Under the pieces are notes generated by a model. It was not told the origin of the DNA, did no database searches, and worked only from the letters and a program-made list of their open reading frames with translations. Of a DNA stretch of 6,107 nucleotides, positions 1 to 5,592 are shown one piece after another. Each line of letters starts with the position of its first letter. The stretch's first letter is position 1. The position numbers were made by a program, and so were the translations under genes. Origin of the DNA: Dehalococcoidia bacterium (GTDB lineage: Bacteria; Chloroflexota; Dehalococcoidia; JACVQG01; JAHKAY01); NCBI GenBank assembly GCA_030744635.1, contig JASLQE010000278.1, forward strand, positions 1 to 6,107, written 5' to 3'.

Positions 1-405
1 GGGGCGGCGGGCAGCACCGGCTGCTAGGGACTGTGCCAGCGCCCGCCTCACCTGGCTCTTTATCTGGTCCTCCCCCAGCACCATGGAGTCTATGCCACAC
101 ACCACGCGGAACAGGTGCCGCATGGCATCAGCCTCGTAAAGGCAGTAGCAGTAAGAAGCGAATTGCTCCGGTGCCAGACCGTTCTGGGAGCACAGGAAGT
201 CCTCAAGGGCCTTAAAAGCCACGGCTGCATCCGCAGTAGCTGCGTAGACTTCAGTACGGTTGCAGGTGGATACGATGACAGCCTGCTCTATTCCGGGGGG
301 CAGGGAGCGCAGAGCGGAGCGGACCTTGTCCGAAGAGAAGGCCAACCGCTCCCGCACCGCCAGCGGGGCAGTGGTGTGGTTCAGCCCCAGGGCGACAAGG
401 TTCAC
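1..405 (-). CDS. hemA: Glutamyl-tRNA reductase HemA, N-terminal part (truncated by window edge)
   Basis: HemA reduces glutamyl-tRNA(Glu) with NADPH to glutamate-1-semialdehyde, the first committed step of C5-pathway tetrapyrrole synthesis in the cytoplasm. I translated the minus strand by hand: 135 residues are present, beginning MNLVALGLNHTTAPL. The hallmark STCNRTEVYA is at residues 46-55, with the catalytic cysteine at Cys48. The next hallmark, CGIDSMVLGEDQIKSQVRRA, is at about 103-122. The catalytic domain is therefore nearly complete, while the NADPH-binding and dimerisation domains lie beyond position 1. The start is a GTG at 405-403 that overlaps the TGA of the upstream siroheme gene by 4 bases (GTGA), with a GGAG at 416-413 spaced 7 bases away; translational coupling is likely. 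HemA as a distal gene of an ahb operon supports a dedicated tetrapyrrole cluster. Identification is secure; the full length is unknown. Confidence 0.96.
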   Translation of the reverse strand, partial: MNLVALGLNHTTAPLAVRERLAFSSDKVRSALRSLPPGIEQAVIVSTCNRTEVYAATADAAVAFKALEDFLCSQNGLAPEQFASYCYCLYEADAMRHLFRVVCGIDSMVLGEDQIKSQVRRALAQSLAAGAARRP

Positions 406-1037
406 GAGGTCACTCCCATAGTAAGGGACTGCTCCAGCCTGCGTTCCGCCTTGGCCACCTCACCCCGGCGCAGTAGCTCTAATAGCTCCCAATCCAGTGC
501 CCGGGTCCAGGCGGCGGCGGAGACCCCACCGCGACGCCGCATGCGGCGTCGCACTCGGCCCGCAATCTTCGCCAGCAGGGCATACTCCGGCCCCAGATGG
601 CCCTCCAACTCCTCCCGCACCCGGCGGGACAGTGCCGGGCTGGCCCCCCCGGTGGAGATTGCCAGTGTCAGGTCTCCCCGGCGCACCACCGAGGGCACGA
701 TGAAGCTACAAGCCTGGGGCTGGTCCACCACATTCAACAAGACCCTGCGCCGGCGGGCCTCTGCGGTCACCAGTTTGTTGGTATCTGGGTCATCGGTGGC
801 GGCTATGACCAGGAAGGCCCCCTTGATATCTCCAGGGGCATAAGGGCGGAGGACGGCTTCCACCGTGCACGCCCGGGCCATTTCAGAAAGGCGGGGGGTA
901 AGGGAAGGGGCAATAACCTTTACCCGGCCCCCGGCCTCGGACAGGGCCTCCACCTTGCGCTGGGCCACCTCCCCGCCACCCACCACCAAGCAGCGCCGTC
1001 CCTTTACTCGCAGGAAAACCGGATAGTACCCCGGCAT
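402..1037 (-). CDS. Precorrin-2 dehydrogenase / sirohydrochlorin ferrochelatase (siroheme synthase, CysG N-domain / Met8p type)
   Basis: This protein oxidises precorrin-2 to sirohydrochlorin with NAD+ and probably inserts Fe2+ to give siroheme, the substrate of the Ahb enzymes encoded just upstream. From the ATG at 1037 it has 211 residues, normal for stand-alone family members. The Rossmann NAD-binding loop VVGGGEVAQRK is at residues 18-28, TDD at 81-83, and NVVDQPQACSFIVP at 102-115. That motif includes Asp105, equivalent to the catalytic aspartate of this family. STGGASPALSRR (128-139) begins the helical dimerisation region. No methyltransferase (CobA/CysG-C) domain is fused to it, so the uroporphyrinogen III methyltransferase must be encoded elsewhere. 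The start could also be a TTG at 1049, overlapping the ahbAB stop by 8 bases; I prefer the ATG because homologues begin MPxYYPVFL. The 3' end overlaps hemA by 4 bases. Whether it really does both reactions cannot be read from the sequence. Confidence 0.93.
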   Translation of the reverse strand: MPGYYPVFLRVKGRRCLVVGGGEVAQRKVEALSEAGGRVKVIAPSLTPRLSEMARACTVEAVLRPYAPGDIKGAFLVIAATDDPDTNKLVTAEARRRRVLLNVVDQPQACSFIVPSVVRRGDLTLAISTGGASPALSRRVREELEGHLGPEYALLAKIAGRVRRRMRRRGGVSAAAWTRALDWELLELLRRGEVAKAERRLEQSLTMGVTS

Positions 1038-1041
1038 AGCC

Positions 1042-2010
1042 TCACTCAAAATACTTCACACGGGTCTTCTTCAGCTCCCGGGTGCTGAACAGCAGTGTAT
1101 ACTCTTTCATCCCCACCCGGTCTGAAAGCTCGGCTATCACCCCGGCGCATTCCTCGCGGCTGGGGGCATGGACCATGGTGAACAGGTTATAGGGCCAGTC
1201 CGAGTAGGTGGGACGCTGGTAGCAGTGAGTCACCCTGGGTGATTTCGCCAGCTCCCGGCCCACCTCCTCCACCCGGTCGGCGGGAACCACCCAGCAGCCC
1301 ATCCCATTGGCAGTCAGGCCCGCCTTGATGTGGTGCAGTTGGGCGGAGTACCGCCGCATAATGCCCCGGTCCAGAAATCCCAGACCCATATCAATTATCT
1401 CGGTCTCTCCAAGCCCCATCTCCTCAGCCTGGGGCAGGAAGGGGCGAGTAATAAAAGGCAACTCCATCTGCAAGGCCCGCACCGCCAGCCGCTCACGAGG
1501 TGTAAGCTTAGTTACCCCAGCGGAAGGCCGGTGCTGCAGGGGGGGGGTAGGAGACCCATCATCCCCCAGCCAGTGCAGGGCCTGGAGCTTGAACATACGC
1601 ACGGTGGGCAGGAACAGCACCGCCTGTGCCCCCACCCGTTGCCCCAACTCCCTTATGGCCGCCTGCATGTCCTGCGAGGCGGGCAGGGCGATGGTGAACC
1701 ACATATTATAGAGGTGCTCCCGTAGATAGTTGTGGCTAACCCCCGGGTGGGCATTGACGAGCGCTGCAGCGCTGTCCAGGGCGGAACCGGGCACCCGTAA
1801 AGCCACCAGGGAACTGCGGTAGCCCAGTGCCCGGCCCTCAAAAAGAGCATTGATGTGACGGATGAGGCCCTCGGCATGGAGCCGCCGCACACGCTCCAGA
1901 CACTCCGCCTCGGTCAGTCCAAACCCCTCTCCCAACTCCTGGAAGGGTCTGGGGGACAGAGGAAAGGCCTCCTGCAACCCGTTTAAGAGCCGTCTATCAA
2001 GGGCGTCCAT
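1042..2010 (-). CDS. ahbAB: Siroheme decarboxylase, AhbA-AhbB fusion (NirD/NirL family, Lrp/AsnC-like fold)
   Basis: This enzyme decarboxylates the two acetate side chains at C12 and C18 of siroheme to give 12,18-didecarboxysiroheme, without added cofactors. The 322-residue chain contains two copies of a unit that is normally a separate protein of about 150-170 residues. Half 1 (1-148) has an AsnC-type helix-turn-helix-like start (MDALDRRLLNGLQ), then HPGVSHNYLREHLYNMWFTI around 88-107 with His93. Half 2 (about 168-322) has RVTHCYQRPTYSDWPYNLFT at 259-278 with His262, and ends RELKKTRVKYFE, as AhbB proteins do. A linker at 149-167 is rich in Pro, Gly and Ser and is partly encoded by a 9-C tract. 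The ATG at 2010 is chosen because residues 1-13 match the family and a GAGG lies 6 bases upstream; it overlaps the upstream radical SAM gene by 14 bases. A longer frame to 2211 exists, but its N-terminus has no family character. The AhbA/AhbB assignment of each half is by motif, not by structure. Confidence 0.92.
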   Translation of the reverse strand: MDALDRRLLNGLQEAFPLSPRPFQELGEGFGLTEAECLERVRRLHAEGLIRHINALFEGRALGYRSSLVALRVPGSALDSAAALVNAHPGVSHNYLREHLYNMWFTIALPASQDMQAAIRELGQRVGAQAVLFLPTVRMFKLQALHWLGDDGSPTPPLQHRPSAGVTKLTPRERLAVRALQMELPFITRPFLPQAEEMGLGETEIIDMGLGFLDRGIMRRYSAQLHHIKAGLTANGMGCWVVPADRVEEVGRELAKSPRVTHCYQRPTYSDWPYNLFTMVHAPSREECAGVIAELSDRVGMKEYTLLFSTRELKKTRVKYFE

Positions 2011-3115
2011 ACTCGGCCTCCGGCTGGTAAATGCAGTAGGGCTCCGCCTGCAGGTAGTCTCCGGTAACTGCGTAGGCACGGGAGCGAGAGCCACCACACA
2101 CGATATTATACTCACAGCGGCCGCACTTGCCCTTGAGCCGCGTGGTGTCACGGAGCTCCTGAAAGAGGTTGGTATCTCGGTAGAGCTGGGACAAAGGGGT
2201 CTGACGCACATTGCCCGCTACCAGGGGCAGGAAGCCGCTGGGATAGACCTCTCCGGTGTGGGAGACGAAGCAGCAGCCGTTGCCATCGTTGACACCCCTG
2301 GCCCGGCCTATGCCGTCCCCCGAGGTGAAACCGGGTGCGACTACTCCCCCCCCACCACTCTCCTGTATGGCAACCCTCCGGTAGTGCTGGCCTGCGGTGG
2401 TCTTGATATCAAAGGGGGCGGTGCGGGAGTAATGGTAGAGCCAGCGGAAAACCTCCTCATGCTGCTGAGGGTTTATCATGTCATCCCTGGTGCCCCGTCC
2501 GGTGGGCACCAGAAAGAACAGGTCCCACATCGCGGGGTGCAGCCTCCCCACCATAGAGGCCATCTCCTCCATCATGTCAACATTATAGCGACTGACGGTG
2601 GTGTTGACCTGAACGGAGTAGCCTCGCCCGGTGATGACCTCCAGGATTTCCATGGTGCGCTTGAAGGAGCCGGGCATGCCCCGAAAGCTGTCCTGCACAT
2701 CGGCGGTGGCCCCATCCAAGCTTACCGAAAAGCGGGAGACCCCGGCCTGCCACGCAGCCTCTACGGCCTGGGGGGTAACCAGGTTGGTGGCCGTGGGTGC
2801 CAGCGATACCCGGCGCACCCGGCCCGCGGCATAGCTGATGAGCTTGAGGATGTCCGGACGCATCATGGGGTCTCCCCCAGTGAAAACCAGCAGGGGGGCC
2901 TTGGTATCCGCCACCTGGTCAATGAGCCGGAAGCCTTCTTCCGTACCCAGCTCCTGGGGGTGGCGGCGGGGCTGTGCCTTAGCCCGGCAGTGGCGGCAGG
3001 CAAATGCACACGCCCGTGTAACCTCCCAGAACACAATAAATGGGGTGAGATTGAAGTCCAGGGAGGCAAGTGGGGAGGCTGCCCCTTTTGCCTCAGGCGA
3101 CGCCGATTTCCTCAT
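1997..3115 (-). CDS. ahbD: Radical SAM/SPASM protein in the AhbD (heme b synthase) position, NirJ-like
   Basis: It is expected to carry out the last step of the siroheme pathway, oxidative decarboxylation of the two propionates of Fe-coproporphyrin III to vinyl groups, giving heme b. The 372-residue protein has the radical SAM cluster motif CAFACRHC (Cys36, Cys40, Cys43), GGDP at 80-83 for SAM binding, VSLDGA at 131-136, LVPTGRG at 202-208, and a C-terminal cluster region with Cys331, Cys334, Cys340 and Cys361 (GKCGRCEYNIVCGG). The segment VSHTGEVYPSGFLPLVAGNVR (284-304) differs from what I recall of classical AhbD and resembles an uncharacterised radical SAM/SPASM family (TIGR04053-type), so the AhbD role rests largely on position. 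The ATG at 3115 is preceded by an in-frame stop two codons upstream and lacks a clear Shine-Dalgarno. It overlaps the ahbC end by 23 bases, suggesting coupled translation. It is surely a radical SAM enzyme; the AhbD function is moderately sure. Confidence 0.8.
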   Translation of the reverse strand: MRKSASPEAKGAASPLASLDFNLTPFIVFWEVTRACAFACRHCRAKAQPRRHPQELGTEEGFRLIDQVADTKAPLLVFTGGDPMMRPDILKLISYAAGRVRRVSLAPTATNLVTPQAVEAAWQAGVSRFSVSLDGATADVQDSFRGMPGSFKRTMEILEVITGRGYSVQVNTTVSRYNVDMMEEMASMVGRLHPAMWDLFFLVPTGRGTRDDMINPQQHEEVFRWLYHYSRTAPFDIKTTAGQHYRRVAIQESGGGGVVAPGFTSGDGIGRARGVNDGNGCCFVSHTGEVYPSGFLPLVAGNVRQTPLSQLYRDTNLFQELRDTTRLKGKCGRCEYNIVCGGSRSRAYAVTGDYLQAEPYCIYQPEAEYGRP

Positions 3116-4241
3116 CAGTCAAATAGCAAGCGGGGTCGGCGGCCCACACATCGCCGTGCATGGCCTCGGCCCGCACCCGGAAGTTTCCGCCACACACGGC
3201 AAAGTGGCGGCATCCGGCGCAGCGCCCTCCTATCCTCCCCTTCCGGTCTCTCAGCCCGGCCAGCAGGGGATCCGAGGTATCCTTCCATATCTGGGAAAAA
3301 GGCCGCTCCCGTATGCTGCCTAAATCGTAGTGGCCCCAGAACTGGTCGGGGTGGACACGGCCCAGAGCATCTACGGCTGAGATGCCCAGCCCCGAGCTGT
3401 TGCCGCCGTTACGCTCCAGTAAGCTGTATACCTCCTGGGCACGCCTGGGGTCCTTGCGGGCCACCTTCAGGTAGAGATATATGCCATCCGCATGGTTGTC
3501 CACCGTAAGAATGTCCTTGTCCAGGCCCCGGCGATGTAAATCCGCTGTCCGGTCAAGGATAAGGTCCATGGTAGTGCGGCGCTCCTCGGGGGTCAGGTCC
3601 CAGGATACCAGGTGGCTGCCCCGGCCGGCATATACCAGGTGATACAAGCATAGCCGGTCAATTGCCTCTTCCTCCAGAAGACGAAAGATTTCAGCCACAT
3701 ATGAGTTGTTAAAGCGGGTGATGGTGAACCGTATGCCGGTGCGCAACCCCGCCTCACGCGCGTTAGCCAGCCCGCTGAGGGCCTCCTGAAAAGCGCCCTT
3801 CTTCCCCCGGAAGCGGTCATGGGTCTCTCCCACTCCGTCCAGGCTGACTCCCACATACACCACCCCGGCCCGCTTCATGTCCCGGGCCATATCCGGGGTG
3901 ATGAGGGTGCCGTTAGTGGAGATGACGGCCCGCAAACCCCTTGCTGTGGCCAGAGTCAAAAGTTCAACCAGGTCCTCCCTCATCGTTGGCTCCCCTCCGG
4001 AGAAGAGGAGCACGGGAGCGCCATACTGGGCTAGGTCTTCAATCAAGGCCCGGCCCTCGGCGGTGGTCAGTTCCCCCGGGTAGTGGCCGTCTCCGGCGCT
4101 GGCATAGCAGTGTACACAGCGCAAGTTGCAGCGTTGGGTGGTGTTCCACACCACCACCGGACGGCGGTGGCTGGACTCAGAGTAGCGCAACTGGTCACCA
4201 TAAGCGTTTTGGCCGCAGAGAAGCTTACTTATGTCAACCAT
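3093..4241 (-). CDS. ahbC: AhbC, 12,18-didecarboxysiroheme deacetylase (radical SAM/SPASM)
   Basis: AhbC removes the C2 and C7 acetate groups of 12,18-didecarboxysiroheme to give Fe-coproporphyrin III, using SAM and a [4Fe-4S] cluster in an anaerobic cytoplasm. The protein has 382 residues, the usual length. The N-terminus MVDISKLLCG...LRY followed by PVVVWNTTQRCNLRCVHCYA is typical of the family. The radical SAM cysteines are Cys38, Cys42 and Cys45, and SGGEP is at 81-85. STNGTLIT (108-115), GVSLDGVGETHDRFRG (131-146), YHLVYAGRGS (200-209) and LTVDNHADGIYLY (245-257) are AhbC/NirJ hallmarks. The C-terminal auxiliary-cluster region has Cys341, Cys344, Cys350 and Cys372, with CGGNFRVRAEA at 350-360. 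It is the first gene after the only sizeable intergenic gap and probably the first gene of its own transcript. The ATG at 4241 has an AAGGGG about 11 bases upstream, a rather long spacing. NirJ of heme d1 synthesis is the closest alternative, but the context (HemA, a second radical SAM enzyme, no cytochrome cd1 gene) favours AhbC. Confidence 0.93.
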   Translation of the reverse strand: MVDISKLLCGQNAYGDQLRYSESSHRRPVVVWNTTQRCNLRCVHCYASAGDGHYPGELTTAEGRALIEDLAQYGAPVLLFSGGEPTMREDLVELLTLATARGLRAVISTNGTLITPDMARDMKRAGVVYVGVSLDGVGETHDRFRGKKGAFQEALSGLANAREAGLRTGIRFTITRFNNSYVAEIFRLLEEEAIDRLCLYHLVYAGRGSHLVSWDLTPEERRTTMDLILDRTADLHRRGLDKDILTVDNHADGIYLYLKVARKDPRRAQEVYSLLERNGGNSSGLGISAVDALGRVHPDQFWGHYDLGSIRERPFSQIWKDTSDPLLAGLRDRKGRIGGRCAGCRHFAVCGGNFRVRAEAMHGDVWAADPACYLTDEEIGVA

Positions 4242-4252
4242 TACGGACTGTT

Positions 4253-4258
4253 CCCCTT
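4253..4258 (-). promoter_or_regulatory. Putative ribosome binding site of ahbC
   Basis: AAGGGG on the minus strand lies 11 bases before the ATG at 4241. The spacing is at the long end, so initiation may be moderate. No better purine block lies closer. Confidence 0.4.
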
Positions 4259-4288
4259 AATACCACAGCCCTATTGCAGGCCAGTGGG

Positions 4289-4308
4289 TGTATATTAGTT
4301 ATTATACA
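4289..4308. promoter_or_regulatory. 20-base near-palindrome overlapping the -10 box (candidate operator)
   Basis: The minus strand reads TGTATAATAACTAATATACA. Counting from the outside in, pairs 1-6, 8 and 9 are complementary and only pair 7 and the central pair fail. A symmetric AT-rich site of this size covering the -10 element is what a dimeric transcription factor site would look like, most simply a repressor that blocks RNA polymerase. It does not match the FNR/DNR consensus (TTGAT-N4-ATCAA) or a Rex site well, so I name no regulator. Confidence 0.4.
4301..4306 (-). promoter_or_regulatory. Putative sigma-70-type -10 box for the ahb/hem operon
   Basis: The minus strand reads a perfect TATAAT, placing a start of transcription near 4294 and a 5' leader of about 50 bases before ahbC. 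The hexamer 17 bases upstream (4324-4329) is TTTCGG, a poor match to TTGACA. If this is a real promoter, it may need an activator or be weak by itself. It is the only strong -10-like sequence I see in the single non-coding gap of a GC-rich window. It overlaps an inverted repeat (separate entry). Confidence 0.5.
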
Positions 4309-4340
4309 GCAATAGGGGCCAGGCCGAAACCACCTACGCC

Positions 4341-4365
4341 GGCTATCTGACGCTTAGATAGAGCC
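4341..4365 (-). other. Hairpin across the stop codon of the TusA-like gene
   Basis: On the minus strand, TATCT (4360-4356) pairs with AGATA (4348-4344) around a 7-base loop, and GGC (4365-4363) can pair with GCC (4343-4341) after a 2-base bulge. The TAA stop at 4356-4354 lies at the stem-loop border. No run of T follows, so intrinsic termination is doubtful; an RNA 3'-end protecting or pausing role is possible. Confidence 0.3.
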
Positions 4366-4602
4366 GTTGCGGATGGTGAGACGGTAGGTCCCGTCCTCCT
4401 GCTCCCGCACGCGGAGTATCCGGTGTCCCTCCCCTTTTACGCTGCGTGGCACATTTCGCATCGGCTCCCCGTCATCCAAGATGACATCCAGGGTGCCGCC
4501 CTCCGGCAGCTCCTCCAGGGCCAGCTTGATCCGCACCCAGTTCATGGGGCAGAGCACCCCCCTGAGGTCCAGCAAGGTTGTTTCAGAGATTTCGCTACTC
4601 AT
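4354..4602 (-). CDS. TusA-family sulfur-carrier protein with CPMN active-site motif
   Basis: TusA-family proteins carry or transfer sulfur as a persulfide on a conserved cysteine. This 82-residue protein has the family core LDLRGVLCPMNWVRIKLALEEL (residues 11-32) with Cys18, then LDVILDDGEPMRNVPRSVKGEGH (38-60). The active-site motif is CPMN rather than the CPxP of Escherichia coli TusA. The DDGEP...NVPRS block is what I recall from TusA-like proteins encoded beside sulfite reductase-like or other redox genes, so this is probably a distinct subgroup rather than a tRNA-thiolation TusA. The start ATG at 4602 has an excellent GGAGGT (4615-4610) 7 bases upstream and overlaps the stop of the reductase-like gene by 8 bases, so the two are probably made together and may act together. 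No membrane segment or signal peptide is seen. Confidence 0.9.
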   Translation of the reverse strand: MSSEISETTLLDLRGVLCPMNWVRIKLALEELPEGGTLDVILDDGEPMRNVPRSVKGEGHRILRVREQEDGTYRLTIRNGSI

Positions 4603-5581
4603 AGAAGTTACCTCCGCTCCAATAGCGGCGCCGGGCCGCCGGTGCTTCAACCGCTTCCAAGTCCAATGGTTTAACAACCTCCTCCAGATATTTGCCAAGC
4701 CCATGGCGTACGATGGAGACCCCGATGCGCTCCCGGCCCTCACCGTTTTCCCGGTACCAGTCCACGGTCTTCTCCACCAGGGAGCAGACCTGCTCCTCGG
4801 AGAGGAACTGGGCCACCTCGTAGGCAAACAGGGGGTGTTTGCCGTGCTTGCCCCCCACCCGGGCCAGCCAACCGCTCCGCCTGGCCAACATGGCATCCAC
4901 GGGGCACACCTTAACACAGTCGCCGCAGAAATTGCACCGGTCAAGGTCACGGCGGGGTAGCTCCCCCTCCATGACCAAGGCATCCTCCTCGCACCCCTTT
5001 ACACACAGTCCGCAGCCGTTGCACAGGTCCTCATCCAGCTCCGGCTCCAACATGCCCTGAAAGCCCAGATCCATCTCCCGGGTGCGGAAGCAGTCTATAG
5101 GACATCCGGAGAAGGCAATCTTGAACTTATGGTGCCCGGTCTCGGTGCCGAAGAAGCGCCGGTCCACCTCGGCACACAGCGCCTGGGTATCCGTGAGGCC
5201 GTTAGGGTTGTAGCTGCACCCGGCGCACGCCGTGGGCACCCGAATTCGGGGGCCGCAGGAGGCCACCGACCACTCCACCGCCGCCAACTCCTTGCCGACA
5301 TCGTCGAAATGCCTGTAGTCAACATACGGTATTTCCACCGACTGGCGCACCGAAAGATGTATCTGGCCACGGCCGTATTTCTCGGCTATGCGGGCCGCCG
5401 TCTGCAACTGCTCAGGGCGCAGCATGCCACCGGGGCAGCGCAGCCGTACCGTGAACAGGTCTTTCTGGGTCTGTTTGATAAAGCCGCCGCTTTTGAGTTG
5501 GTTGAAGTCCAGCTTCAGCTTGCGGGCCTCATGTTTGAGGCCGGCCTTCAGGGCCTCCATCTTGGGGGCGTCATCCGACAC
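4595..5581 (-). CDS. AsrC-like nitrite/sulfite reductase-family protein with siroheme-type domain and two [4Fe-4S] ferredoxin motifs
   Basis: Members of this family reduce sulfite or a related substrate at a siroheme-[4Fe-4S] centre. Of 328 residues (AsrC proteins are about 330), 41-105 form the nitrite/sulfite reductase ferredoxin-like half, with RLRCPGGMLRPEQLQ and QIHLSVRQSVEIPYV. Residues 107-180 form the siroheme/cluster region: CGPRIRVPTACAGC (Cys109, Cys119, Cys122) and SGCPIDC (Cys160, Cys164). Two ferredoxin motifs follow: Cys187/190/193/197, without the usual proline after the last Cys, and Cys216/219/222/226-Pro. The C-terminus RRYWSGGNFYE resembles the AsrC end (IYWSG). The first cysteine pair is C-x2-C, whereas AsrC and DsrA/B have C-x5-C. 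The GTG start at 5581 follows AGGAGG at 5592-5587 by 5 bases; an ATG at 5560 is the alternative. There is no asrA or asrB in the window. The substrate is unproven: sulfite is likely, nitrite or another sulfur oxyanion is possible. Confidence 0.88.
   Translation of the reverse strand: MSDDAPKMEALKAGLKHEARKLKLDFNQLKSGGFIKQTQKDLFTVRLRCPGGMLRPEQLQTAARIAEKYGRGQIHLSVRQSVEIPYVDYRHFDDVGKELAAVEWSVASCGPRIRVPTACAGCSYNPNGLTDTQALCAEVDRRFFGTETGHHKFKIAFSGCPIDCFRTREMDLGFQGMLEPELDEDLCNGCGLCVKGCEEDALVMEGELPRRDLDRCNFCGDCVKVCPVDAMLARRSGWLARVGGKHGKHPLFAYEVAQFLSEEQVCSLVEKTVDWYRENGEGRERIGVSIVRHGLGKYLEEVVKPLDLEAVEAPAARRRYWSGGNFYE
4610..4615 (-). promoter_or_regulatory. Ribosome binding site of the TusA-like gene
   Basis: GGAGGT on the minus strand lies 7 bases before the ATG at 4602, inside the last codons of the reductase-like gene. 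It fixes the short 82-residue start rather than the longer open frame reaching 4983. Confidence 0.7.
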
Positions 5582-5586
5582 TCCTA

Positions 5587-5592
5587 CCTCCT
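5587..5592 (-). promoter_or_regulatory. Ribosome binding site that supports the GTG start of the reductase-like gene
   Basis: The minus strand reads AGGAGG, 5 bases before the GTG at 5581. It overlaps the TAG stop of the permease gene (5593-5591), so translation of the two genes is probably coupled. Confidence 0.75.

Larger units (their letters stand above)
4269..4317. repeat. Inverted repeat with 9-base perfect arms flanking the -10 region
   Basis: CCCTATTGC at 4269-4277 is the exact reverse complement of GCAATAGGG at 4309-4317. The arms are 31 bases apart (40 bases start to start) and enclose the TATAAT box and the inner 20-base near-palindrome, which abuts the right arm directly. They could be two half-sites for a regulator that bridges the promoter. 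In a read-through RNA they could instead form a long stem in which the inner palindrome makes the tip. Neither strand has a T-run after the arm, so it does not look like a simple intrinsic terminator. Confidence 0.5.

Noticed and set aside
115..843. A 242-residue open frame on the plus strand
   Set aside because: It is antisense to hemA and the siroheme gene, whose hallmark motifs are unmistakable; its own sequence is low-complexity Arg/Ser-rich and resembles no family.
1038..1049. TTG start at 1049 for the siroheme gene
   Set aside because: It is possible, but the ATG at 1037 gives the usual family N-terminus (MPGYYPVFL) and TTG has no good ribosome binding site; I cannot exclude it.
2011..2211. 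N-terminal extension of 67 residues on the AhbAB frame
   Set aside because: It lies inside the upstream radical SAM gene, has no family similarity, and a well-placed GAGG precedes the internal ATG at 2010.
2346..2353. C8 run (glycine-coding on the minus strand) in the AhbD-position gene as a phase-variation tract
   Set aside because: It encodes a short Gly4 turn in an otherwise intact reading frame; nothing in the sequence suggests switching.
1862..3508. A 548-residue open frame on the plus strand
   Set aside because: It runs antisense to three well-supported genes (ahbAB, the AhbD-position gene and ahbC), shows no recognisable motif, and is what GC-rich codon bias commonly produces.
4269..4317. 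Inverted repeat as a mobile-element end or intrinsic terminator
   Set aside because: There is no transposase, target duplication or T-run; its position around a TATAAT box fits regulation better.
4603..4983. Long N-terminal extension of the TusA-like frame
   Set aside because: It overlaps the reductase-like gene in another frame and is Trp/Arg/Pro-rich without family character; a strong GGAGGT marks the start at 4602.
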